Shown in pieces: positions 11,474 to 22,874 of a stretch of DNA of 64,000 nt. Location: contig CM055312.2 of NCBI GenBank assembly GCA_029255685.2, forward strand, positions 29,296,203 through 29,360,202, written 5' to 3'. Origin of the DNA: Silene conica (Eukaryota > Streptophyta > Magnoliopsida > Caryophyllales > Caryophyllaceae). The translations under genes were made by a program, and so were the position numbers. The notes beneath the pieces are model-generated. The model did no database searches and was not told the DNA's origin. It worked only from the letters and a program-made list of their open reading frames with translations. The stretch's first letter is position 1, and each line of letters begins with the position of its first letter.

Positions 11474-12757
11474 TGTTGGGAAATGTGTCCTCAACAATAG
11501 TGCGATCACGTAATTAAATCTCATGACGAGAATGCGCAAGGGATGATACGAATTATTAGTCAACTGACCAACATTAATCGGTAATGATTGGCTAGCTAGA
11601 GTTTGACATTACTGTCGTATGACGGTGATGGTCAGTTGATCCCTTTAGGTCACACCTTTAGGACAATTCGCTTAATTGATAAAGTGATCAAATGTATAAT
11701 GATACGAATTGATCATATTCCTTAAACTCGTGTATCGAGAAATCAGAGGTTAAATCTTATTGTAAGATTTATGTTTAAAATTGAAGCGTGTCAATTGTTA
11801 AACATTGAACGATATTTTATTATATCGTAATTAGAATGAATTAGGTTATAATTATTACAAGAGTTGTAAATCGTATTGACGATTATTATAAGTGACTAAT
11901 TTTACAATTAGTAATTTCGAATTACTTGTCAACTTGATAAATGAGATTTATTAATTTATGAACAATATTTATTTGACAAATATGTATGATTAAATTAAAA
12001 CAATTGTTATTTTATTAAATTATGACATATTGTATGTCACATAACATAAAATTGTAAGATTGACAAAATTGTAAAATAAGGTCCATATTAGTGTATGTGT
12101 GCCGGTTTTGGGGTGTTTAACAAGGAATGATTTAAGTGTTTTTAAGTTGTTAAAAGCATAATCATTAAAGTGCCTTGAGAATATTACCTATAAGCCACCC
12201 TAAGAAGCATGGGAAAGAGGTGTGTTCCCCCTTGGAGCCCTCCCATACCCGGCCACCCACACCCAAGCATCGCACTATATTAAGTATAAGATGCTCACCT
12301 AAAACTAACCTAGTTCTTCTAATGTTGGCATAATTTTCTAAGTGTAGAAAACTCATAAACCTCTTCTCTTAGCCGAAATACACTAAGTAAAAGTAAGATT
12401 TTACAAACTCAAAATATATATTATAAGATAATATAAACATACTATTTGTAGTATTGAGATAATATTCTAATTAGAGAGATTAGAATAATTTAAGCAAAAC
12501 CGATTTTGTGCTAGCTTGTTCAAGATCTCGGTTAGTTAAGGGGTTGTCTTGGTGCATCCAAAGGAGGTATTCTTGTTGGGTACTAGGAGGATCATCCTTG
12601 CTATATAGATTCGGACCGTGTGTAAGGGTTCGAAAACTCTCTTTTTCCGCATTTTCATAGCATGCATAAGATCTTTAACAAGTAAATTAAAATGTTATTT
12701 ACAAGGTTAGTTTAGTATGACTAAAGATTAGTTTATGTGCAACTAATAAACCCTTCA
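11474..12757 (+). repeat. 3' LTR of element B
   Basis: TGTTGGGAAATG ... AACCCTTCA, nearly identical to 1559-2843 (about 13 differences, one 1-base indel). Confidence 0.95.
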
Positions 12758-12762
12758 CGATC
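12758..12762 (+). repeat. Target site duplication of element B, right copy
   Basis: CGATC, identical to 1554-1558. Confidence 0.95.
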
Positions 12763-14092
12763 GAGTACCTATTTTACTCGATCGAGTAAAACCCAGTCTG
12801 TCAAGGTTACTCGATCGAGTACTTTAGTGACTCGATCGAGCAAACCCTGTTCTGGCAGATTTTTCGAAAATAAATTTTATTTTATTTTCTCTTGGCCCAT
12901 AGTAATATACTATATACGGAAATAGTATATTGACTTTTGTGAAACGGTTCACACCGTAAGATACTTATTATTTTAAAACGGTTTAAAATATGGATTATAA
13001 GTTTATTAAGATTTATGTGACTAAAACGGTATAATCACATAATTTTAATCTCGTAAGGTGGTTTGGTAAAATTTATTAAACATAATAACGGTATTATGTC
13101 ATGAATGAATTTCATTTTAGTTGATGCATTTTATTTATCGTCTTGTTGAATGCTTATGAATGCTTTTATAACATATTTAATTTTGCAAACGGTTGTAACT
13201 TAGTGTGGCCTTAGAGGATTGTGTTACCGTAATGATGGAACACGATCTTGTTTGTAATTTTGAGATATTGTATCTCCGTTTTGGTTTTTGCCATGTAATT
13301 ACTTTTGTATTTAAATTAGAATGTAAATAGGTTTACTTTTGTAATTTAAATTAGTAATTTTGTGAAGACCAAAGACGGAGACCGGATGCTCACTCCCGCT
13401 GCAAAGACCAAGATGGAACATCAAGACAAGCTTCTAGGGTCCAACGGTGGATTCCAAGTTGTTTTAATGTTTATTTGGGTAGGATAGGCCACACTAGGAC
13501 TTTTATTTACGTTTATTGCATTTCTTTTATGCTTTCATCGATAATAGCTTGCATCATTTTCCGCCTAAAACCAAACCACCTATAACATGCCTGAAAACTG
13601 ACTCATGTAGAGGTTACGCGTTAGTTTTCGGAGACATACAGATGTCACGCGTCACTTACAAAGCCATCACTTTATTTCATTCATTCACGACTATGCTAGA
13701 TATTAGTTCACTTAAAATGGATAAATATAAGTTGATGGGGTCTTCCTCGTATAACCAAAAATTGAGACTAGTCTTTATAAATCAGACTCCCATGAATCCC
13801 TTCTTCGTCGGTAGGCATAATATGACCCCTTCTACGTCGGGTAAGTGGGAACATATGATTTATTTTATCTCAATATCGTGGTCACTCGATACTATCTAGC
13901 GACTATGATGGACTATAAGATGAGATTTATGGAAATCTATCGACCATGAGTTCTAACGGTAGAACAAGCCAAACAGTTGGCTTATCAATTTACGGAAATT
14001 GAGTCTTGGGATCGTTCATATAATTCTTGAGGGAGATCAATTATATAAATGTATGAGTCTACGAGTTTAAATTCATTTTAAAATAGACTTAA
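12763..14092 (+). other. Leader of element A, second segment
   Basis: Continues the leader of A after B. Three more CTCGATCGAG palindromes lie at 12777, 12810 and 12831, after which the sequence aligns by eye with copy C at about 36230-37480 (for example GACGGAGACCGGATGCTCACT in both). No supported ORF. Ends at the CTTAA target of element G. Confidence 0.85.
12776..12840 (+). repeat. Remainder of the CTCGATCGAG array in leader A
   Basis: ACTCGATCGAGT (12776-12787), ACTCGATCGAGT (12809-12820) and CTCGATCGAG (12831-12840). The last two cores start 21 bp apart; the first is 21 bp from the copy broken by element B. Confidence 0.9.
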
Positions 14093-14783
14093 TGTAACAA
14101 CCCGGATTATAAAACAAAGGAAAAACATAAAATAAAGGAATATCAGAGTGTAACTCAATGATAACTGGGTTAAGGTGGCGGAAACACCTTACCCAAATCC
14201 GGATCGATACTCAAATCGAAAACCAAACTAATATATTATTCAAAGGTTCTTAAAAACTTAAAGCAAAGGTCCTTAACAATTTATTAAGCTCGCTTCGCAC
14301 ATTCCCCAAGCAAGCATCAACCAAACAGCGACCACCTGAACAACCTGAGAAGGGGGTCGACAATCAGTCGGGAGTAACTAGATGCTCTCCCAGTCATGTT
14401 TACAACAAATGAATGTAACCAACAATCATTAACAAATGAAATGTAAAATCAGTAAACATGCGAGATCATCTATACTCATGAAAGTCCAATCAAACTTACC
14501 ATCATTTGAAGACATAAAACAACAATCATGTGAGGATATAAACATGACATGACATGAAAGCAAACTTACCATACCATGATATTCTCAGCACCAGACAAAT
14601 GAAACCAACGAACCTAAACCATATGTGTCCACTAGACCATGAACACTTACAACTCAAGTAACTCACGACTCATAGTAACATAAGGCACAATGCTAGCAAT
14701 AAAGCGTAGCGAAATTGGTGACACGCAATCCATCGCAACAGGAGGCACAAAGCTATCATCGAAGCATAGCGAATAGAGCGAAC

Positions 14784-15029
14784 GCCCGTTAGAGCGTATA
14801 ACCACTGCCTCTAACTTGCCAGAGCGTATAACCACTGCCTCTAGCTGACGGAGCGTATAACCACTGCCTCCATCAGTGTGGAGCGTATAACCACTGCCTC
14901 CACGGTACTATGTATAGCGTATAACCACTGCCTATATGCCTAAGACCTGGCCAGACCTCTCGATGCAATAACTGTACACCGAACGACACACGGGGACCGG
15001 AGCGTATAACCACTGCCTCCGACCAATCC
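14784..15029 (-). repeat. Six stem-loops with a constant loop (3' LTR of G)
   Basis: The 14-base core CGTATAACCACTGC occurs six times, four of them at an exact 30-bp period. The bases flanking each core differ between copies but are complementary within a copy: GTTAGAG/CTCTAAC, GCCAGAG/CTCTAGC, GACGGAG/CTCCATC, GTGGAG/CTCCAC, TATAG/CTATA and CCGGAG/CTCCGA. On the minus (sense) strand the imperfect pairs become G-U wobbles in the second, third and sixth units. Confidence 0.88.
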
Positions 15030-15310
15030 CGAACATAGACCAAAATAAATCCCACATCAATGGGTGGCGTTAGTTCATTCCGATAGTATATAACTGATAC
15101 TACCGTCATCTATTCAAACTAGCAAACAACAATGCACAGTATAACTGACTGTACTAACATGCGTGAATAACATCACGACTCAAACCAATAGAACATCATA
15201 ACAGACTGTCCTAATGTCAAATGCATAGAAGTATCCAACGACATATGCAAACACAATATTATACAATCACTAAACACAACTCAACATGTGAAACAAGTAT
15301 AAACAACCAA

Positions 15311-15705
15311 GGTTATAGTAACGTTAACTATAACATAAGTAATGGATGCGAGGTTATACTGACCTCAACTATAACTTCCACATATGGCTTGAGGTTATAG
15401 TAACCTTAGCCAAACCTTGACACGAACCTAAAGTTATACTGGCACCAACCATAACCTTGAGTCATACCTCAGGTTTATGTTAGTCTCAGCTATAACTTTA
15501 ACTCGTAATTCAAAGTTATATTAGCTTCAGCTATAACTTTAACTCGCAACCCAAAGTTATATTAACATCGGCTATAACTTTGACTCGCACTTAAGGTTAT
15601 ACCTCTTCAGCCATAACTTTGAGTCGTACTCAAGGTTGTACTAGTTTCAGCTATAACCTTGAATCATATTTTCAAGGTTACACATACTTCACTATAACCT
15701 TGAGC
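15311..15705 (-). repeat. GGTTATA hairpin array (3' LTR of G)
   Basis: About ten inverted repeats at intervals of roughly 40-50 bp with an 11-nt loop in the clear cases: AAAGTTATA/TATAACTTT (15512-15540), CAAAGTTATA/TATAACTTTG (15552-15582), CAAGGTTGTA/TATAACCTTG (15631-15661). The change AAAG to AAGG in one arm is matched by CTTT to CCTT in the other. Confidence 0.85.
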
Positions 15706-16715
15706 AACACTCTTATCCATTAGCCGTGTCGTCATCTAGGGTTTTCCTCGCGAACCCTAGTTGTGCGCACGACACCCATAACGACTTATTAACATATTAT
15801 AATCCACAACCACAATAATAAAATATACATAAATATATGAAACACAATTAATTCATGACAATAAATAATCAAACATGTACTAATCGTACAAACAATCATT
15901 AAATCATATTAATTACATCAATTGGCATAAACACAATTAAAAGAGAAACACCTAGTTACCTTTTTAGCAATTAATGAAAACCTTCATAAAGAATACGACC
16001 AACAAAGACTTGTCTCCAACACGTGTCAATAACCCGAAAATCAACTTTAAAGAAAGTGTAAATCCAAATCCTTATGATTGAAATTGTACCAAGCAATCAC
16101 TCTTTCGAAAACGCCAAAGGGGAAAAAGATCTCCTTCTTTACTCACAAAACAAGAGACCCAAAGCGTAGGTCTAAAGGTCCACACAAATAATTCCCAATA
16201 AAATATTTTGAATATAATATATTGTAGAAGTAAGAGAAAGGATTGTGAAAATATAATTTATATATGAATTTGGAAGAATGAAAGATATTCAACAATGGAG
16301 TCAAAGAGAGAAAAGAGAGCAAAAGAGAGAAAAGGGGACGAAAGGCGCGGCAAAGCTCACGCACCAAACTAAGAATTGACCTAGTTGCTTGCTAGGTTAA
16401 ATTCTATTTATAAGGAGATTAACTAATGGGCTTTTGGTCCATTAATTCATACAATGGATTATCTGATTACAAATTGGATTGAACCATATTAAAACGTAAA
16501 GAGAACTTGAAATAGAAAAGTAATTATTAAATTAAAATAATAAAATTGTGCACGGACATTTTAACCCATCCAAAAGTAGATTAAACGGAATTAATAAAAA
16601 TAGGAAACGGAAGCTATAAATATATATTTCCAAAATTCATTTATAAACTTCGAAATAATTAATTAAATAAAATACTTTCATAATAAAATATTATTATAAA
16701 ATACGGGGTGTTACA

Positions 16716-19700
16716 ATCTAACCCCCTAAAAAGAAGTTTCGTCCTCGAAACTTGAATTTCAAACATATGATCAAAACAAGGTAAGAATTACAAGTGATCA
16801 TCAACGAAAGTCATCTCGGAATCCTAACCGCTGCGCACTCTGATCCTTATTAACACTCAAACCATAAAGAGATATCCTACATGCTCAAAGTTATAATCAT
16901 ATTCACACACTATACAACCTCAAAAGAAATATCAAACTCATACTCACAACCCAAAATAAGCATTTATCTCAATACGATCTAATCATCGTAAAACCACAAA
17001 ATTTTCACACATGCATCACCTTTAAGCATGTGGTTAACACTCATAATCACCATTACACCTCACATACTAAATCATCAAGGTTTCCTCACTTTCACCAACC
17101 TCACTCAAAACCATTAAGTAGTACACTCATCAATGTGTACTCTTTCATCTCATGAACTATCTAACATCTAGTCCTCGTATACCAAACATTACTCCACCAT
17201 CATTAAACAACATATATAACCTCCCAAAAACTTGTTACTATTTCTCCAAGTCCAAATCAGTTTTATCAAATACTCCAATTCTAATTTACCATTCACCACA
17301 AAATCCGGCATTGACCAAAACCTCAAACATATAATCTCAAAGCCAGGACGCTCTTCCAATTAAGCAACTCTTCTATTCATGAGTGCAATTAAAATTACTG
17401 CTACCATAATTTCCTCAAAGTTGGTAGCGCTCACTTCACATATACAACTCTTAACCTCAAAAGGCAAACTCTCGATAATCCTCGATATATGTCTAGTATC
17501 CAAAGTCATCAATATTAAACCTCAATCTCACCACCTAATCATCAGTCACACTCGCAAGATCCAAATCATTCTCTCTGAACACATATCATCAATAACGCAT
17601 TTCCATCAAAGCGTAACAACATCACTATACAAATCTCATCACCCATACTCATATAAAAACTAAGCTAATAACCTCAATTCGTAGTCATGGTTTACTATCC
17701 GTGAGTATCATCTTACCATTAAGAATCCACCAAAACACTGTATAAAGCTATGTCCATCAAAATAATAACATCCTCAAACTATCAAACCTCATAAAAGACC
17801 TTTTATACTCTTTCTCTAAAACGCTATATGTCATTCAAATTCATACTCTCATTCACAAATGTTACTATACTCTCAATCTCCAATAGCCAAACATCAAAAT
17901 CAAAGATCTAACATTCCTCACGAAAGGATTCAAGCTTCCACTACGAGATGATCACAAGTAGCTTTAAAGATATTTCAAACATTTTCAAGTTACCATAAAA
18001 GAATAAATAACTTGTAAACCAAAACCGAATATGTTCGCGCAATATAAAAGCAAACGAAAACATAGTTTTAGAAAGTATAAGCTCAATGAGATATAAATGT
18101 AAAGAGGATAATTACAAAACTTCAAAGAAGAAGGAACTGAAGCTTAAATAAAGAACAAATAGAGAGTAACAATAGATAAAATAAACAAAGGACAAAGATA
18201 AATAAGAAACTTTTGGTCTAAAGGCTCAAATAGAAGAGGTATGGTCGACATGTGCAAGGTGACAAGAATAGCCGACTCCAAAACAAATTTATAAACACCA
18301 AGACGACACCTCAAGACAAGATAAATAAAGCACGATAACCAAGGTTTTACAATTCTCGTACAATCATCACTCAAGGTCACAACGTCTCGAAACATCCTTT
18401 TATCATATCACTATAATACCTGAACACCAACAAACATCTATATAATTGCCCCTTTACTATCACGAACTACATTCCTCAAATTATCAACTCTCAAGATTAT
18501 AAACTCTCACGACCATCAACCCTCAAGTCCTTCCACTCTCAATAACTCCATCTCATCACACTTAATAAATCAATCCATAGCAATCTCTACACCCTCAAAG
18601 ATAAACACCACATTCCATTATAATCATCGTCAACATGATCATTCACTAAGTCAACGCTAAAACTCTTAAACATTAACATCTCACAAGCCCATAAATTACA
18701 TTTCATCTCTTTCACTCAATCCTTTAAAAGGTATAATCAGTCAATATCTCCTCAACGGATAAACCATAAATCTTTCATAACTCATTAAAAATCATTAGCG
18801 ATTCTCAATCCTCAAATATCATATTCCAATTAAAGTCGAGCAAAACTCTAAAATTCCCCAATGTGCTCAATCTAAACTCCACAATAACATTTGATTCATC
18901 CCATCATTCTATCCTCGATCCATAACTAACTCACATAAGTTTTCCTTTATCACTAGACAAAAATCCAAAAATTCCAACCATTAAGCGCATAAGCCTCGGT
19001 ATTCCCAAATCATATCATAAGTTAAAACCACTCATTATGTCTCTCACTTTATGCGAAACTATGAAACCACAATTAAACGTCTTATGCCAGATATCATTCA
19101 CTCACTTTCTATCCTCAAAAAAAGAATTCCTCAAACACACAAAGAACTTACAATCACTTATCCCAAATGAGATTCCATCCTAACAACAACTATTCCCAAA
19201 AGAAACTTCATCTCAACAACCTCGAATCCGAAAGTTAACTCCTTCTTAACAACCTCTAATACCAAAGTAAACTTCTTCTTAACAACCTCAAATCTCAAAT
19301 TAACTCCCTCGTCACTAAACTCATAAATGCATTCTCCTTTCATACTTGAACATCCCAACTTGCGAAACAATCCCAACTTGATGTCTCAAAATCCAAACCA
19401 CCAGGGAATCAACCTCAAAATCACCTCAAACAAGGTCGATGTCGCCAAATGATCCAAAAGCATGAAAGTACGATAAGAGTAAAGCTCGGGTTATTAAGGA
19501 AAAAGTTTTGACCAGCATATAACCAAAATGCACGACATGTAAGACGTAACATGTAAATGACATTTTCAAAATTGACGATCTTTAAAAATTGATAAGCATG
19601 CTTGAAAAAGTTATACATGAGCAACACATTTATATACAATTAATGACGAAACATAACATCAAGTCATTAATAACACAATATATAAACTGTAGATTTAGTT

Positions 19701-20160
19701 AAATTAAAAACGATGAACATTAAAACATAAACAAATAAATATATGAACAAAAATGCAATACAATTAATAACGATGCAAAACCTCAATGTATAAATGCACA
19801 ATTTCATGAACAACGCAAATAACACAATTATTAATTATATAAAACATTAATGCATAATAAAACAAGTAAATGAATTATACATTCAATACATTAAGTAACG
19901 ATATGAAACATAAAAGATAACAAACAAATCCACCAGCACACATGTAAAACAATTAACAAGTGTGCGAAATATTAAGACATAAACAAATAAGTAGATGAAC
20001 AATACATGTACTATAATTACCAACGATATGAAACATTAAGATGTAAACAAACAAGTACTTAATTGTTTCTACCCCATTTACTCTCACTCATTTACTAAGT
20101 CGATTTTATTTTAATCATAAACTACGCGAGAGTTGGGAGCGTGTTCGCTCTGATACCAAC
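16716..20160 (-). other. Internal region of element G, non-coding
   Basis: Pyrimidine-biased, low-complexity sequence on the plus strand with no ORF over 100 codons and no gag or pol motif. The left end (16716-16750) is the reverse complement of a polypurine tract followed by a conserved GAGGACGAAA box. The right end holds the primer site. The region around 19150-19320 has a weak repeat of CTTAACAACCTC. Nothing else recognised. Confidence 0.8.
20147..20158 (-). other. Primer-binding site of element G
   Basis: Reverse strand reads TGGTATCAGAGC, two bases from the 5' LTR end at 20161. Confidence 0.9.
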
Positions 20161-20851
20161 TGTAACAACCCGGATTATAAAACAAAGGAAAAACATAAAA
20201 TAAAGGAATATCAGAGTGTAACTCAATGATAACTGGGTTAGGGTGGCGGAAACACCTTACCCAAATCCGGATCGATACTCAAATCGAAAACCAAACTAAT
20301 ATATTATTCAAAGGTTCTTAAAAACTTAAAGCAAAGGTCCTTAACAATTTATTAAGCTCGCTTCGCACATTCCCCAAGCAAGCATCAACCAAACAGCGAC
20401 CACCTGAACAACCTGAGAAGGGGGTCGACAATCAGTCGGGAGTAACTAGATGCTCTCCCAGTCATGTTTACAACAAATGAATGTAACCAACAATCATTAA
20501 CAAATGAAATGTAAAATCAGTAAACATGCGAGATCATCTATACTCATGAAAGTCCAATCAAACTTACCATCATTTGAAGACATAAAACAACAATCATGTG
20601 AGGATATAAACATGACATGACATGAAAGCAAACTTACCATACCATGATATTCTCAGCACCAGACAAATGAAACCAACGAACCTAAACCATATGTGTCCAC
20701 TAGACCATGAACACTTACAACTCAAGTAACTCACGACTCATAGTAACATAAGGCACAATGCTAGCAATAAAGCGTAGCGAAATTGGTGACACGCAATCCA
20801 TCGCAACAGGAGGCACAAAGCTATCATCGAAGCATAGCGAATAGAGCGAAC

Positions 20852-21097
20852 GCCCGTTAGAGCGTATAACCACTGCCTCTAACTTGCCAGAGCGTATAAC
20901 CACTGCCTCTAGCTGACGGAGCGTATAACCACTGCCTCCATCGGTGTGGAGCGTATAACCACTGCCTCCACGGTACTATGTATAGCGTATAACCACTGCC
21001 TATATGCCTAAGACCTGGCCAGACCTCTCGATGCAATAACTGTACACCGAACGACACACGGGGACCGGAGCGTATAACCACTGCCTCCGACCAATCC
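20852..21097 (-). repeat. Six stem-loops with a constant loop (5' LTR of G)
   Basis: Same array as 14784-15029, at an offset of 6068 bp. Confidence 0.88.
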
Positions 21098-21378
21098 CGA
21101 ACATAGACCAAAATAAATCCCACATCAATGGGTGGCGTTAGTTCATTCCGATAGTATATAACTGATACTACCGTCATCTATTCAAACTAGCAAACAACAA
21201 TGCACAGTATAACTGACTGTACTAACATGCGTGAATAACATCACGACTCAAACCAATAGAACATCATAACAGACTGTCCTAATGTCAAATGCATAGAAGT
21301 ATCCAACGACATATGCAAACACAATATTATACAATCACTAAACACAACTCAACATGTGAAACAAGTATAAACAACCAA

Positions 21379-21773
21379 GGTTATAGTAACGTTAACTATA
21401 ACATAAGTAATGGATGCGAGGTTATACTGACCTCAACTATAACTTCCACATATGGCTTGAGGTTATAGTAACCTTAGCCAAACCTTGACACGAACCTAAA
21501 GTTATACTGGCACCAACCATAACCTTGAGTCATACCTCAGGTTTATGTTAGTCTCAGCTATAACTTTAACTCGTAATTCAAAGTTATATTAGCTTCAGCT
21601 ATAACTTTAACTCGCAACCCAAAGTTATATTAACATCGGCTATAACTTTGACTCGCACTTAAGGTTATACCTCTTCAGCCATAACTTTGAGTCGTACTCA
21701 AGGTTGTACTAGTTTCAGCTATAACCTTGAATCATATTTTCAAGGTTACACATACTTCACTATAACCTTGAGC
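21379..21773 (-). repeat. GGTTATA hairpin array (5' LTR of G)
   Basis: Same array as 15311-15705; for example AAAGTTATA starts at 21580. Confidence 0.85.
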
Positions 21774-22874
21774 AACACTCTTATCCATTAGCCGTGTCGT
21801 CATCTAGGGTTTTCCTCGCGAACCCTAGTTGTGCGCACGACACCCATAACGACTTATTAACATATTATAATCCACAACCACAATAATAAAATATACATAA
21901 ATATATGAAACACAATTAATTCATGACAATAAATAATCAAACATGTACTAATCGTACAAACAATCATTAAATCATATTAATTACATCAATTGGCATACAC
22001 ACAATTAAAAGAGAAACACCTAGTTACCTTTTTAGCAATTAATGAAAACCTTCATAAAGAATACGACCAACAAAGACTTGTCTCCAACACGTGTCAATAA
22101 CCCGAAAATCAACTTTAAAGAAAGTGTAAATCCAAATCCTTATGATTGAAATTGTACCAAGCAATCACTCTTTCGAAAACGCTAAAGGGGAAAAAGATCT
22201 CCTTCTTTACTCACAAAACAAGAGACCCAAAGCGTAGGTCTAAAGGTCCACACAAATAATTCCCAATAAAATATTTTGAATATAATATATTGTAGAAGTA
22301 AGAGCAAGGATTGTGAAAATATAATTTATATATGAATTTGGAAGAATGAAAGATATTCAACAATGGAGTCAAAGAGAGAAAAGAGAGCAAAAGAGAGAAA
22401 AGGGGACGAAAGGCGCGGCAAAGCTCACGCACCAAACTAAGAATTGACCTAGTTGCTTGCTAGGTTAAATTCTATTTATAAGGAGATTAACTAATGGGCT
22501 TTTGGTCCATTAATTCATACAATGGATTATCTGATTACAAATTGGATTGAACCATATTAAAACGTAAAGAGAACTTGAAATAGAAAAGTAATTATTAAAT
22601 TAAAATAATAAAATTGTGCACGGACATTTTAACCCATCCAAAAGTAGATTAAACGGAATTAATAAAAGTAGGAAACGGAAGCATATAAATATATATTTCC
22701 AAAATTCATTTATAAACTTCGAAATAATTAATTAAATAAAATACTTTTATAATAAAATATTATTATAAAATACGGGGTGTTACACTTAAATCACAATGAC
22801 AAGTTGATTATATCGTTTTGTTTTATCTACAATTCAGTGTAGAACACGATCAATTTAAAACTCCTAAATAACAA

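Larger units (their letters stand above)
1559..12757 (+). mobile_element. Element B: Gag-only copia retrotransposon
   Basis: Complete element of 11.2 kb including a 2.8 kb nested solo LTR. It has TG...CA LTRs of about 1285 bp that differ at roughly 13 positions (about 99% identical, so a fairly recent insertion), a 5-bp target duplication CGATC, an initiator-Met primer site, a purine-rich tract before the 3' LTR and one gag ORF. No protease, integrase or RT sequence is present. This is the structure described in plants as TR-GAG. It would depend on Pol from a relative; element D shares parts of its LTR and 3' UTR. Confidence 0.93.
14093..16715 (-). repeat. 3' LTR of element G
   Basis: On the plus strand it reads TGTAACAACCCGG ... 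GGGGTGTTACA. It is 2623 bp and almost identical to 20161-22784. It contains two structured repeat arrays, at 14784-15029 and 15311-15705. Confidence 0.93.
14093..22784 (-). mobile_element. Element G: non-coding LARD-type retrotransposon
   Basis: An 8.7 kb complete element on the minus strand with two 2.62 kb LTRs that differ at only about eight sites, a 5-bp duplication CTTAA at 14088-14092 and 22785-22789, an initiator-Met primer site (20147-20158 reversed) and a polypurine tract (16716-16730 reversed). The 3.4 kb internal region has no gag or pol. This fits a large retrotransposon derivative (LARD) mobilised by an autonomous relative. The TGTAACA ends and the conserved TTTCGAGGACGAAACTT before the 3' LTR point to a Ty3/gypsy chromovirus parent. 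Confidence 0.92.
20161..22784 (-). repeat. 5' LTR of element G
   Basis: 2624 bp, about 99.7% identical to the 3' LTR; both structured arrays are retained. One G/A difference (CATCGGTG against CATCAGTG) falls just outside the third stem. Confidence 0.93.

Noticed and set aside
14784..15029. CRISPR-like layout (constant repeat, variable spacers)
   Set aside because: The window is plant retrotransposon DNA, the variable parts are short and self-complementary around the constant core, and there are no cas genes.
17152..17663. ORFs of 60-94 codons in the interior of G
   Set aside because: Low-complexity, no gag or pol motif, and on the strand opposite to the element's sense.
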